64,000 nt of DNA from Streptomyces fildesensis (GTDB taxonomy: Bacteria; Actinomycetota; Actinomycetes; Streptomycetales; Streptomycetaceae): contig NZ_JAAIKO010000013.1 of assembly GCF_016107395.1 (NCBI RefSeq), forward strand, positions 62,001 to 126,000. The letters are read 5' to 3'. The notes beneath the pieces were generated by a model. That model made no database searches, was not told where the DNA came from, and worked only from the letters and a program-made list of their open reading frames with translations. Of this stretch, positions 51,320-60,908 are shown in pieces (the stretch's first letter is position 1; each line of letters opens with the position of its first letter). The position numbers and the translations under genes are program-made.

Positions 51320-53079
51320 ACGGAACCGGCATACGGTTGCACGCCCCCGCCCCCGGCTGGGCGATCGCCGCCGACGTGATCGTCGTCGGGTCCGGCGTCG
51401 CCGGCCTGACGACCGCGCTGCGCTGCGCCGCCGCCGGGGCGAAGGTCGTCGTCGTGACGAAGGCGCAGATGGACAACGGCTCCACGCGCTGGGCCCAGGG
51501 CGGCATCGCGGCCGCGCTCGGTGAGGGCGACACCCCGGAACAGCACCTGGACGACACCCTGGTCGCGGGCGCCGGGCTGTGCGACGAGCCCGCCGTGCGG
51601 GCGCTGGTCACCGAGGGCCCGGACGCGGTGCGCCGGCTCATCTCCACCGGCGCGCAGTTCGACACGTCCGACGAGACCGGCGAGATCCTGCTGACCCGCG
51701 AGGGCGGCCACCACCGCCGCCGGATCGCGCACGCGGGCGGCGACGCGACGGGCGCGGAGATCTCCCGCGCCCTCGTGGAGGCGGTCCGCGACGCCGGGAT
51801 CGAGACCGTGGAGAACGCGCTCGTCCTGGACCTGCTCACCGACGAGGCGGGCCGCACCGCCGGTGTCACGCTGCACGTCATGGGCGAGGGCCAGCGCGAC
51901 GGCGTCGGCGCGGTGCACGCCAAGGCCGTGGTGCTCGCGACCGGCGGCATGGGCCAGGTGTTCTCCGCGACGACCAACCCGGCCGTCTCGACCGGCGACG
52001 GCGTGGCGCTCGCGCTGCGGGCCGGCGCCGAGGTCAGCGACCTGGAGTTCGTGCAGTTCCACCCGACCGTGCTGTGGCTGGGCCCGGACGCCGAGGGCCA
52101 GCAGCCGCTGGTGTCCGAGGCGGTCCGTGGTGAGGGCGCGTACCTGGTCGACGCCGAGGGCATCCGGTTCATGACCGGCCAGCACGAGCTGGCCGAGCTG
52201 GCGCCGCGCGACATCGTCGCCAAGGGCATCACGCGGCGGATGCAGGAGACCGGCGCCGAGCACATGTTCCTGGACGCCCGGCACTTCGGCGCGAAGATGT
52301 GGGCCGAGCGCTTCCCGACCATCCTCGCCGCCTGCCGTTCGCACGGCATCGACCCCGTCACCGAGCCGATCCCGGTCGCTCCTGCGGCTCACTACGCGAG
52401 CGGCGGCGTCCGGACGGACCTGCTGGGCCGGACGACCGTGCCGGGCCTGTACGCGTGCGGTGAGGTCGCCTGCACGGGTGTGCACGGCGCCAACCGGCTC
52501 GCCTCCAACTCGCTGCTGGAGGGCCTGGTCTTCTCCGAGCGCATCGCGGCCGACATCATCGCCGACCCGACCGTGCCGGGCGCCCCCGTAGTCCCCGCAC
52601 CGGCCCGCACCCCGCTGCTCGCCTCCGAGGCCCGCTACGAGATCCAGCGGATCATGACGGCGGGCGCGGGCGTGCTGCGCAGCGCCGCCAGTCTGGCGGG
52701 CGCGGCCACCGCGCTGGAGCGGCTCCACACCGCCTCGGTCGAGGATCTGGAGCGCGACGGCAAGACCGCGGAGCCGTGCGTCGAGACGTGGGAGGCGTCC
52801 AACCTGAGCCTGGTGGCCCGGGTCCTGGTCGCGGCCGCCCGCCGCCGGGAGGAGACTCGTGGCTGCCACTGGCGCGAGGACCGGCCGGACCGGGACGATG
52901 CCCAGTGGCGCCGGCACCTCGTCGTCCGCCTGACGCCGAACGGGACGCTGGCCGTCCACACCACCGACACGGCGGACTTCCCGCCGGTGCGCAATGCAGA
53001 GGCACCGCTCGACAGCCTGCCGGTGACCGCAGAAACCCCGCGGGGGACGACCCGCGCAGCCCTCAAGGAGCCCTCGTGA
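51316..53079 (+). CDS. nadB: L-aspartate oxidase
   Basis: 587 aa from ATG 51316. FAD-binding fold VIVVGSGVAGLTTALRCAAA, STRWAQGGIAAALGEGDTPE, active-site REGGHHRRRIAHAGGDATG, VLATGGMGQVFSATTNPAVS, DLEFVQFHPTVLWL, HYASGGVRTDLLGRTTVPGL and GANRLASNSLLEGLVF. It oxidises aspartate to iminoaspartate, the first step of de novo NAD synthesis. The next enzyme, NadA, is not in the window although nadC is; nadA must be elsewhere. Confidence 0.96.
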   Translation: MNGTGIRLHAPAPGWAIAADVIVVGSGVAGLTTALRCAAAGAKVVVVTKAQMDNGSTRWAQGGIAAALGEGDTPEQHLDDTLVAGAGLCDEPAVRALVTEGPDAVRRLISTGAQFDTSDETGEILLTREGGHHRRRIAHAGGDATGAEISRALVEAVRDAGIETVENALVLDLLTDEAGRTAGVTLHVMGEGQRDGVGAVHAKAVVLATGGMGQVFSATTNPAVSTGDGVALALRAGAEVSDLEFVQFHPTVLWLGPDAEGQQPLVSEAVRGEGAYLVDAEGIRFMTGQHELAELAPRDIVAKGITRRMQETGAEHMFLDARHFGAKMWAERFPTILAACRSHGIDPVTEPIPVAPAAHYASGGVRTDLLGRTTVPGLYACGEVACTGVHGANRLASNSLLEGLVFSERIAADIIADPTVPGAPVVPAPARTPLLASEARYEIQRIMTAGAGVLRSAASLAGAATALERLHTASVEDLERDGKTAEPCVETWEASNLSLVARVLVAAARRREETRGCHWREDRPDRDDAQWRRHLVVRLTPNGTLAVHTTDTADFPPVRNAEAPLDSLPVTAETPRGTTRAALKEPS

Positions 53080-54113
53080 GTACCCCGGACCGTCCTCAGC
53101 CCGTCCTTCTTCCGCTGCCGCAGTTCGGCCTGCCCGTCGGCCTGCCCGACGAGGGCTCGGGCGGCTGCGGTGACGCGTGCGGCTGCGGCGGCGAGGAGGA
53201 GCTGTACGAGCACGACCCGCTGCAGTGCGGTCTGGACGCCGATCTGGCGCAGCTGCTGGTCGACGCGGGCCTGGACCCCGTCCAGGTCGAGGACATCGCG
53301 CACATCGCGATCGAGGAGGACCTCGACCAGGGCGTCGACGTCACCACCGTCGCGACCGTCCCCGAGGACGCCTTCGCCACCGGTGACTTCACCGCCCGCG
53401 AGGCCGGCACCGTCGCGGGACTGCGGATCGCCGAGGCGGTCCTGTCGGTCGTCTGCACCGACGAGTTCGAGGTCGAGCGGCACGTCGAGGACGGCGACCG
53501 CGTCGAGCCCGGCCAGGTGGTGCTGACGGTCCGCACCCGCACCCGTGACCTGCTGACGGGCGAGCGCAGCGCGCTCAACCTGCTGTGCCGGCTGTCCGGT
53601 ATCGCGACCGCGACCCGCGCCTGGTCGGACGTGCTGGAGGGCACCAAGGCGGAGGTCCGCGACACCCGCAAGACGACGCCGGGGCTGCGCGCCCTGGAGA
53701 AGTACGCGGTGCGCTGCGGCGGCGGCGTCAACCACCGGATGTCGCTGTCGGACGCGGCGCTGGTCAAGGACAACCACGTGATCGCGGCCGGCGGCGTCGC
53801 GCAGGCGTTCAAGCTGGTCCGCGACGAGTTCCCCGACCTGGCCATCGAGGTCGAGGTCGACACCATGGACCAGGTGCGCGAGGTCCTCGCGGCGGGCGCC
53901 GACCTGATCCTGCTCGACAACTTCACCCCCGAGCAGACCGCCGAGGCCGTCACGCACGTCGCCGGCCGCGCCGTCCTGGAGTCCTCGGGCCGGCTCTCCC
54001 TCGACACCGCCCGCGCCTACGCGGAGACCGGCGTCGACTACCTGGCGGTGGGCGCGCTGACGCACTCCTCGCCGATCCTGGACATCGGCCTCGACCTTCG
54101 CCCGGGAGTCTGA
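53076..54113 (+). CDS. nadC: Quinolinate phosphoribosyltransferase with Cys-rich N-terminal extension
   Basis: 345 aa from GTG 53076 (AAGGAG upstream), about 60 residues longer than a standard NadC. The catalytic part is complete from ~52 (IEEDLDQGVDVTTVATVPED; RSALNLLCRLSGIATATRAW; VRDTRKTTPGLRALEKYAVR; GGGVNHRMSLSDAALVKDNH; LDNFTPEQ; ESSGRLSLDTARAYAETGVD). The extension contains C-x3-C-x-C plus a fourth cysteine (C31, C35, C37, C51) in a Gly/acidic context, which could bind metal. It makes nicotinate mononucleotide from quinolinate and PRPP. Confidence 0.95.
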   Translation: MSTPDRPQPVLLPLPQFGLPVGLPDEGSGGCGDACGCGGEEELYEHDPLQCGLDADLAQLLVDAGLDPVQVEDIAHIAIEEDLDQGVDVTTVATVPEDAFATGDFTAREAGTVAGLRIAEAVLSVVCTDEFEVERHVEDGDRVEPGQVVLTVRTRTRDLLTGERSALNLLCRLSGIATATRAWSDVLEGTKAEVRDTRKTTPGLRALEKYAVRCGGGVNHRMSLSDAALVKDNHVIAAGGVAQAFKLVRDEFPDLAIEVEVDTMDQVREVLAAGADLILLDNFTPEQTAEAVTHVAGRAVLESSGRLSLDTARAYAETGVDYLAVGALTHSSPILDIGLDLRPGV

Positions 54114-54120
54114 GACCCGC

Positions 54121-54918
54121 ATGCTCCTCACCATCGACGTCGGCAACACGCACACCGTCCTGGGCCTCTTCGACGCGGAGGAGATCGTCGAGCACTGGCG
54201 GATCTCCACCGACTCGCGCCGTACCGCCGACGAGTGGGCGGTCCTGCTGCAGGGCCTGATGGGCATGCACCCGCTGCTGGGCATGGAGCTGGGTGACGGC
54301 ATCGACGGCATCGCGATCTGCTCGACGGTGCCGGCGGTCCTGCACGAGCTGCGGGAGGTCACCCGGCGTTACTACGGGGACGTCCCGTCGGTCCTCGTCG
54401 AGCCGGGCATCAAGACGGGTGTGCCGATCCTGGTGGACCACCCGAAGGAGGTCGGCTCCGACCGGATCGTCAACTCCCTCGCGGCCATGCACCTGTACAA
54501 CGGCCCGTGCATCGTCGTGGACTTCGGTACGGCGACGACCTTCGACGCGGTCTCCGTGCGCGGTGAGTACATGGGCGGCGCCATCGCCCCGGGCATCGAG
54601 ATCTCGGTGGACGCCCTCGGGGTGCGCGGCGCGCAGCTGCGCAAGATCGAGCTGGCGCGCCCGCGCAGCGTCATCGGCAAGAACACCATCGAGGCGATGC
54701 AGTCCGGCATCCTGTACGGCTTCGCCGGCCAGGTCGACGGTGTCGCGGAGCGGATGGCCCGGGAACTCGCCGACGACCCGGACGACGTCACGGTGATCGC
54801 CACCGGCGGTCTCGCGCCGCTCGTCCTCGGCGAGGCGTCGATCATCGATGTGCACGAGCCGTGGCTGACGCTGATCGGGCTGCGCCTGGTCTACGAGCGG
54901 AACGTCTCGACGAGTTAG
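54121..54918 (+). CDS. coaX: Type III pantothenate kinase
   Basis: 265 aa from ATG 54121, 7 bp after nadC. ASKHA-fold motifs: TIDVGNTHTVLGLFDAEEIV (phosphate 1), EVGSDRIVNSLAAMHLYNGP, DFGTATTFDAVSVRGEYMGG (phosphate 2), GGAIAPGIEISVDALGVRGA and VIATGGLAPLVLGEAS. It phosphorylates pantothenate, the first step of CoA synthesis, so the operon joins pantothenate supply, NAD supply and CoA entry. Confidence 0.96.
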   Translation: MLLTIDVGNTHTVLGLFDAEEIVEHWRISTDSRRTADEWAVLLQGLMGMHPLLGMELGDGIDGIAICSTVPAVLHELREVTRRYYGDVPSVLVEPGIKTGVPILVDHPKEVGSDRIVNSLAAMHLYNGPCIVVDFGTATTFDAVSVRGEYMGGAIAPGIEISVDALGVRGAQLRKIELARPRSVIGKNTIEAMQSGILYGFAGQVDGVAERMARELADDPDDVTVIATGGLAPLVLGEASIIDVHEPWLTLIGLRLVYERNVSTS

Positions 54919-54996
54919 TCCCCCGGTTGGTCGGTGTCCCCAGATCCAGCCATGTCGTTACGGGAATTTTGTCCGTTTAGCACTTAAAGTCGTCTC

Positions 54997-55728
54997 ATGC
55001 CCACGCCACACGGGTCCCGGGGCGGCATGGCGTTCAGCGCGGACGAACTGCGTGTGTTCCGGCGCGCCCTCGCAGCGGCCCTCCGACCCGCCACCACGAC
55101 ATCCGTCCCCGACGACCTCCAGGAGTACCTCCGGCTCGCCGAGGCCCTGGACGAAGCGGTCAGCGAGGGCGGGCGGCTCCGGACGTTCCTCCTCGCCGAG
55201 CTGGCCCGCTACCGCGAGGCCCTCCCGGGCAGCGCCGCCGGTTATCTCGCACGGCTGCGGGACGCCCTTGACACCGGCTACCTGCCGGGCCCCGACGACC
55301 TCGCGGCGCTGCGGCGGCTGCGCAGTCACCCCTGTGGCACGGTCGAGCACCGCCGCCGCACCGTGTTGCTGCGGCGCTGCGAGGACCTGGCCGAAAACGA
55401 TCTACGAGCCCGCCTGGAGGCCCATATGCCCACGTCGCGCCGACGCTCCACGATCGCCGACCGCGGACGGCTGCTCTCGCTGCCCGGCGGCCGCACGGAA
55501 TCGCCCGTGCCGGCTCTCCTGTTCGGCTCCGCGGCCGACCGGCCGGACACGTCGGGCAAGCCCGGGGAGAAGCCCGCACGGCCCTCCCAGGTGCCCGCTC
55601 CGGCCCCGGCGCCGTCCAGGGGCCCCGCGGCCCCCGACCCGGGCCGCCGGGTCCCCACGCCGGCCGAGGTGTTCCCGCCGGGACACCACCGCGCCACGCC
55701 CCCGGACGAGGAAGCCCGCTCGGCCTGA
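54997..55728 (+). CDS. Conserved actinobacterial hypothetical protein
   Basis: 243 aa from ATG 54997. TAAAGT (54985-54990) ends six bases before the start and no ribosome site is present, so it may be leaderless; ATG 55027 is an alternative. Residues 10-145 are alpha-helical and Arg/Leu/Asp rich (SADELRVFRRALAAALRPAT, LRTFLLAELARYREALPGSA, YLARLRDALDTGYLPGPDDL); the last 90 are Pro-rich and probably disordered. No known domain recognised. It precedes a small membrane protein and the BlaI-type regulator. Confidence 0.75.
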   Translation: MPTPHGSRGGMAFSADELRVFRRALAAALRPATTTSVPDDLQEYLRLAEALDEAVSEGGRLRTFLLAELARYREALPGSAAGYLARLRDALDTGYLPGPDDLAALRRLRSHPCGTVEHRRRTVLLRRCEDLAENDLRARLEAHMPTSRRRSTIADRGRLLSLPGGRTESPVPALLFGSAADRPDTSGKPGEKPARPSQVPAPAPAPSRGPAAPDPGRRVPTPAEVFPPGHHRATPPDEEARSA

Positions 55729-55742
55729 CTACGCTGGACGGC

Positions 55743-55922
55743 ATGGACTACGTATCCGCGCTCGTGCCGCCGTTCGTGATGGCGGTCTTCTTCATCGGCC
55801 TCGTCGTGACGATCATCAAGAACCAGGGCGGGGCCAACAAGGCCAAGGAGGACGCGGCGGTCGACGCCGCGTTCGCCAAGGCCGAGGCGGTCCAGCAGGC
55901 CGGAACCGACGAGGTTCGCTAA
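55743..55922 (+). CDS. Small membrane protein (59 aa)
   Basis: ATG 55743 to TAA 55922, too short for many gene callers. One membrane helix (LVPPFVMAVFFIGLVVTIIK, about residues 7-26) is followed by a charged Ala-rich cytoplasmic helix (KAKEDAAVDAAFAKAEAVQQ). It starts 14 bp after the preceding gene, in the same direction, and codon bias is normal, so it is likely real. The role is unknown. Confidence 0.75.
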   Translation: MDYVSALVPPFVMAVFFIGLVVTIIKNQGGANKAKEDAAVDAAFAKAEAVQQAGTDEVR

Positions 55923-55949
55923 ATAAGCGGCATTTCCGGCAATCGTCAC

Positions 55950-55961
55950 TAGTATTCGAGA
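55950..55961 (+). promoter_or_regulatory. Leaderless promoter of the BlaI-type regulator gene
   Basis: -10 TAGTAT (55950-55955) ends six bases before GTG 55962, with no ribosome site. The surrounding CACTAG...GAGTG is weakly symmetric and could be the regulator's own operator. Confidence 0.55.
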
Positions 55962-56357
55962 GTGCCCCGTCCATTGGGAGACCTCGAAGACGCAGTGATG
56001 ACCAGGGTGTGGCAGTGGAATCGCCCGGTCACCGTTCGCGAAGTGCTCGAAGACCTGCAGCAGGACCGTTCCATCGCGTACACGACGGTCATGACCGTAA
56101 TGGACAACCTGCACCAGAAGGGCTGGCTGCGCCGCGAGGCGGAAGGCCGCGCCTATCTCTATGAGGCGGTATCCACAAGAGCTGCTTACTCGGCCGCACT
56201 GATGAACGAGGCATGGGCGGCGAGCGACAACCCGGCCGCGGCCCTCGTGCACTTCTTCGGCATGATGTCGCCGGAACAGCGGGAAGCTCTCAGGGACGCA
56301 ATGCGCGTAGTCCAGTCCGTGGACCCCTCTGCCCCTCCCGAGCCCGACGAACGATAG
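55962..56357 (+). CDS. BlaI/MecI/CopY-family transcriptional regulator
   Basis: 131 aa from GTG 55962. Winged helix: MPRPLGDLEDAVMTRVWQWN, VREVLEDLQQDRSIAYTTVM, TVMDNLHQKGWLRREAEGRA, YLYEAVSTRAAYSAALM; a dimerisation helix follows. BlaI repressors are normally inactivated by a BlaR/MecR metalloprotease. None is encoded nearby, so the inducing mechanism must differ or be distant. A GNAT gene follows after 9 bp. Confidence 0.92.
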   Translation: MPRPLGDLEDAVMTRVWQWNRPVTVREVLEDLQQDRSIAYTTVMTVMDNLHQKGWLRREAEGRAYLYEAVSTRAAYSAALMNEAWAASDNPAAALVHFFGMMSPEQREALRDAMRVVQSVDPSAPPEPDER

Positions 56358-56366
56358 CGTCCGGCC

Positions 56367-56885
56367 ATGCCCCTCGTATCAAATGACGTCACCATCCGCC
56401 GGGCCAGGACCAGTGATGTGCCGGCTGTCCGCAGCCTGCTGGACTCATATGTCCGTGACCGCATCCTGCTGGACAAGCCCACGGTGACTCTTTATGAGGA
56501 CATCCAGGAGTTCTGGGTCGCCGAACGCGACGAGGACGCCGCCGTCGTGGCCTGCGGCGCACTTCATGTGATGTGGGAGGACCTGGCAGAGGTCCGCACG
56601 CTGGCGGTTCATCCGGGACAGCGTGGGAAGGGCGTCGGACATCAAGTCCTGGCCAAGCTCTTGCAGACCGCGCGCTGGCTCGGAGTCCGCAGGATTTTCT
56701 GTCTCACCTTCGAAGTCGACTTCTTCGCGAAGCACGGCTTCGTCGAGATCGGCGAGACGCCGGTGGACGGTGATGTCTTCGGCGAGCTGCTGCGTTCCAA
56801 TGACGAGGGAGTGGCCGAGTTCCTCGACCTCGAGCGAGTGAAACCGAACACCTTGGGCAACAGCCGCATGCTGCTGCAACTCTGA
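56367..56885 (+). CDS. GNAT amino-acid N-acetyltransferase (short N-acetylglutamate synthase type)
   Basis: 172 aa from ATG 56367. GNAT fold: VTIRRARTSDVPAVRSLLDS, acetyl-CoA loop AVHPGQRGKGVGHQVLAKLL, RRIFCLTFEVDFFAKHGFVE. Length, 'F-L-D-L-E-R-V-K-P-N-T-L-G-N-S-R-M' end and context resemble the short actinobacterial NAGS (mycobacterial Rv2747 type), which starts arginine synthesis. The substrate is inferred from family resemblance. Co-directional with and 9 bp after the BlaI-like gene. Confidence 0.85.
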   Translation: MPLVSNDVTIRRARTSDVPAVRSLLDSYVRDRILLDKPTVTLYEDIQEFWVAERDEDAAVVACGALHVMWEDLAEVRTLAVHPGQRGKGVGHQVLAKLLQTARWLGVRRIFCLTFEVDFFAKHGFVEIGETPVDGDVFGELLRSNDEGVAEFLDLERVKPNTLGNSRMLLQL

Positions 56886-56937
56886 GGGTCCCGGTATGTC
56901 CGGTACGCGCACGGGCATCTTGCTCAGCTTCGCGCAA

Positions 56938-57000
56938 GGGGTTTGTGTTTTTCCGTAAAAGGCGCTTTGCTTTTACCGTTAATCCGTTTTCGATGAAAGG
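56938..57000 (+). promoter_or_regulatory. AT-rich upstream region of lsr2, candidate Lsr2 autoregulatory site
   Basis: A tract of roughly 60% A+T in an otherwise >70% GC neighbourhood. It contains a perfect inverted repeat GTAAAAG-N8-CTTTTAC (56955-56976) and CCGTTAATCCGTTTT. Lsr2 prefers such DNA. GAAAGGGAAG at the right edge serves as the ribosome binding site. Confidence 0.6.
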
Positions 57001-57007
57001 GAAGCCG

Positions 57008-57346
57008 GTGGCACAGAAGGTTCAGGTCCTTCTTGTTGACGACCTCGACGGCGGCGAGGCGGATGAGACCGTCACGTTCGCACTCGATGGAGTGACGTAC
57101 GAGATCGACCTCACCACTGCCAATGCGGACAAGCTGCGCGGGCTGCTCACCCCGTACCTGGACAGCGGTCGCAGGACCGGTGGACGGGTCGGCCGTGGCC
57201 GCGGTCCCAAGGTTGTGCGCGGCGGTTCGGCGAGCCAGGACACCGCGAAGATTCGTGCGTGGGCCAAGGACAAGGGCTATGAGGTCAATGACCGCGGCCG
57301 TGTTCCCGCGTCCATTCGCGAGGCGTACGAGAAGGAACACGGCTGA
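57008..57346 (+). CDS. lsr2: Nucleoid-associated xenogeneic silencer Lsr2
   Basis: 112 aa from GTG 57008, the standard Lsr2 start (VAQKVQVLLVDDLDGGEADE); in-frame ATGs upstream add 4 or 21 unsupported residues. The N-terminal oligomerisation domain (beta strands, YEIDLTTANADKLRGLL) is followed by a basic linker (GGRVGRGRGPK) and the AT-groove-binding RGR domain (VNDRGRVPASIREAYEKEHG). It silences AT-rich, usually foreign, genes. Its last 70 bp overlap the opposing hypothetical gene. Confidence 0.97.
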   Translation: MAQKVQVLLVDDLDGGEADETVTFALDGVTYEIDLTTANADKLRGLLTPYLDSGRRTGGRVGRGRGPKVVRGGSASQDTAKIRAWAKDKGYEVNDRGRVPASIREAYEKEHG

Positions 57347-57858
57347 TTCTCCAGCAGCCGGACCCGGTGGCAGGCCGTCGCGAGAGCGGAGACCAGTGCC
57401 ACCAGGCCGATGGGTCCCCCCACACCATCGGTACCGGAGCGGCCCGTGAAGCACATCGCGGGCAACGTAGGTTCCACCTCGCAGCCCGGTTGGGGAGGCC
57501 GCAGCCAGACCGGCGCCGTCCGGTCGTAGGCGGCCTCCCGGCGTCCCCATTCGGGATGAGCCGGCGCCCGCATCAGATCGCCCGCACCCAGGGCGGTCAG
57601 ATCGAGCGGGATTCCGCCCCATTCCAGCCATTCCAGCAGCCCGGTCAGTTCCTCCGCCGTACCCGCCGCCACCAGCAGCAGGACCCGCCGTCCGTCCAGC
57701 GCGACGGGCCCCAGTTCACCGGGCCGCGGGAAGCGTGTCAGTGCGGCGAAGCCCACCTTGGCGGGAACCTCCAGCGCGTCGAAGCGCGCACCGGTGACCA
57801 GGTGCGGAGGCGTCGTACCGGCGATCGGCCAACCCAGCTCGTGCTCGTACCAGCCCAT
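57277..57858 (-). CDS. SCO3374-type hypothetical protein, antisense-overlapping lsr2
   Basis: 193 aa from ATG 57858; an in-frame start nine codons upstream is possible. It begins MGWYEHELGWPIAGTTPPHL, continues with LDGRRVLLLVAAGTAEELTG, WLEWGGIPLDLTALGAGDLM, WLRPPQPGCEVEPTLPAM and ATACHRVRLLENQPCSF. A gene of this family between lsr2 and clpC is conserved in Streptomyces; the fold resembles primase-polymerase-like N-domains but catalytic residues are not evident. Its last 23 codons lie opposite the DNA-binding end of lsr2. Confidence 0.8.
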   Translation of the reverse strand: MGWYEHELGWPIAGTTPPHLVTGARFDALEVPAKVGFAALTRFPRPGELGPVALDGRRVLLLVAAGTAEELTGLLEWLEWGGIPLDLTALGAGDLMRAPAHPEWGRREAAYDRTAPVWLRPPQPGCEVEPTLPAMCFTGRSGTDGVGGPIGLVALVSALATACHRVRLLENQPCSFSYASRMDAGTRPRSLTS

Positions 57859-57963
57859 GCAGTATGCAACTCCCGCGGAGCACAAGGGTTACGAGCGGTG
57901 GCGCTCCGGATACGCTCCGTGCCCGCCGAAGGTGCCAGGTGTGCGGCCGATGAGCGCAAGGTT

Positions 57964-58086
57964 GTTCGCCCGTAGCGCACCCGTTGGCCCCGCGCGGCAT
58001 GGAATGTCGGTGCCGGCGGGTAAGAAAGTCCTAGTGGGACGGGACGACGGCCGCCGCGGATGGGCGCGCGTTCGCCATCGGCGTAC
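57964..58086 (+). promoter_or_regulatory. Two candidate ClgR boxes upstream of clpC
   Basis: GTTCGC-N5-GCG occurs at 57964-57977 (followed by CAC) and 58070-58083 (followed by TAC). Both therefore fit GTTCGC-N5-GCGNAC, which is how I recall the Streptomyces ClgR operator for clp and lon genes. They lie 202 and 308 bp before the clpC start, in the 429-bp gap between the SCO3374-type gene and clpC. I see no ORF in this gap. Confidence 0.55.
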
Positions 58087-58114
58087 TCGATAAAGGTCTA
58101 TTCACCTGGCCTGC

Positions 58115-58141
58115 GGGAACATCGTCTCGCACCATCAGGTT
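58115..58141 (+). promoter_or_regulatory. SigR-type promoter of clpC
   Basis: GGGAAC (58115-58120), 18-bp spacer, GTTG (58139-58142). This is the thiol-oxidative-stress sigma factor pattern (GGGAAY-N18-GTT). clpC belongs to the reported SigR regulon in S. coelicolor. The leader to ATG 58288 would be about 140 nt. Confidence 0.65.
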
Positions 58142-58287
58142 GGAGCTGTTGTCGGCTGCGTGGGACTAAAGGGCCCAGGTGGGTGTCTACGGTTGAAGTG
58201 AGCTGCCCCGCTGTCGGGACTAGCATGCGGAAGGACAGGGAGGGGACCGCCCCCTAACTGCCCGACCGCTCTGAGGAGCGATTAACG

Positions 58288-60822
<2,535 letters not shown>

Positions 60823-60843
60823 CGCCTGCTGCTCGGCATTGCA

Positions 60844-60885
60844 CGGCGCCGGCCCCGAAACCTTCTGGTTTCGGGGCCGGCGCCG
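60844..60885. terminator. Strong terminator between clpC and the NACHT gene
   Basis: A perfect 19-bp stem CGGCGCCGGCCCCGAAACC, TTCT loop, followed by TTT on the plus strand. It lies between convergent genes. Confidence 0.93.
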
Positions 60886-60908
60886 TTTGCGCGGTCGGCG
60901 GGTGCGGA

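Noticed and set aside
50122..53079. 985-codon plus-strand frame ending with nadB
   Set aside because: The nadB start at 51316, with 4-bp overlap to panC, explains the real part; the first ~400 codons are an out-of-frame shadow of the DUF2520 and panC genes.
54962..54996. SigR promoter before the 54997 gene
   Set aside because: GGGAAT is present, but no GTT lies at 16-20 bp spacing.
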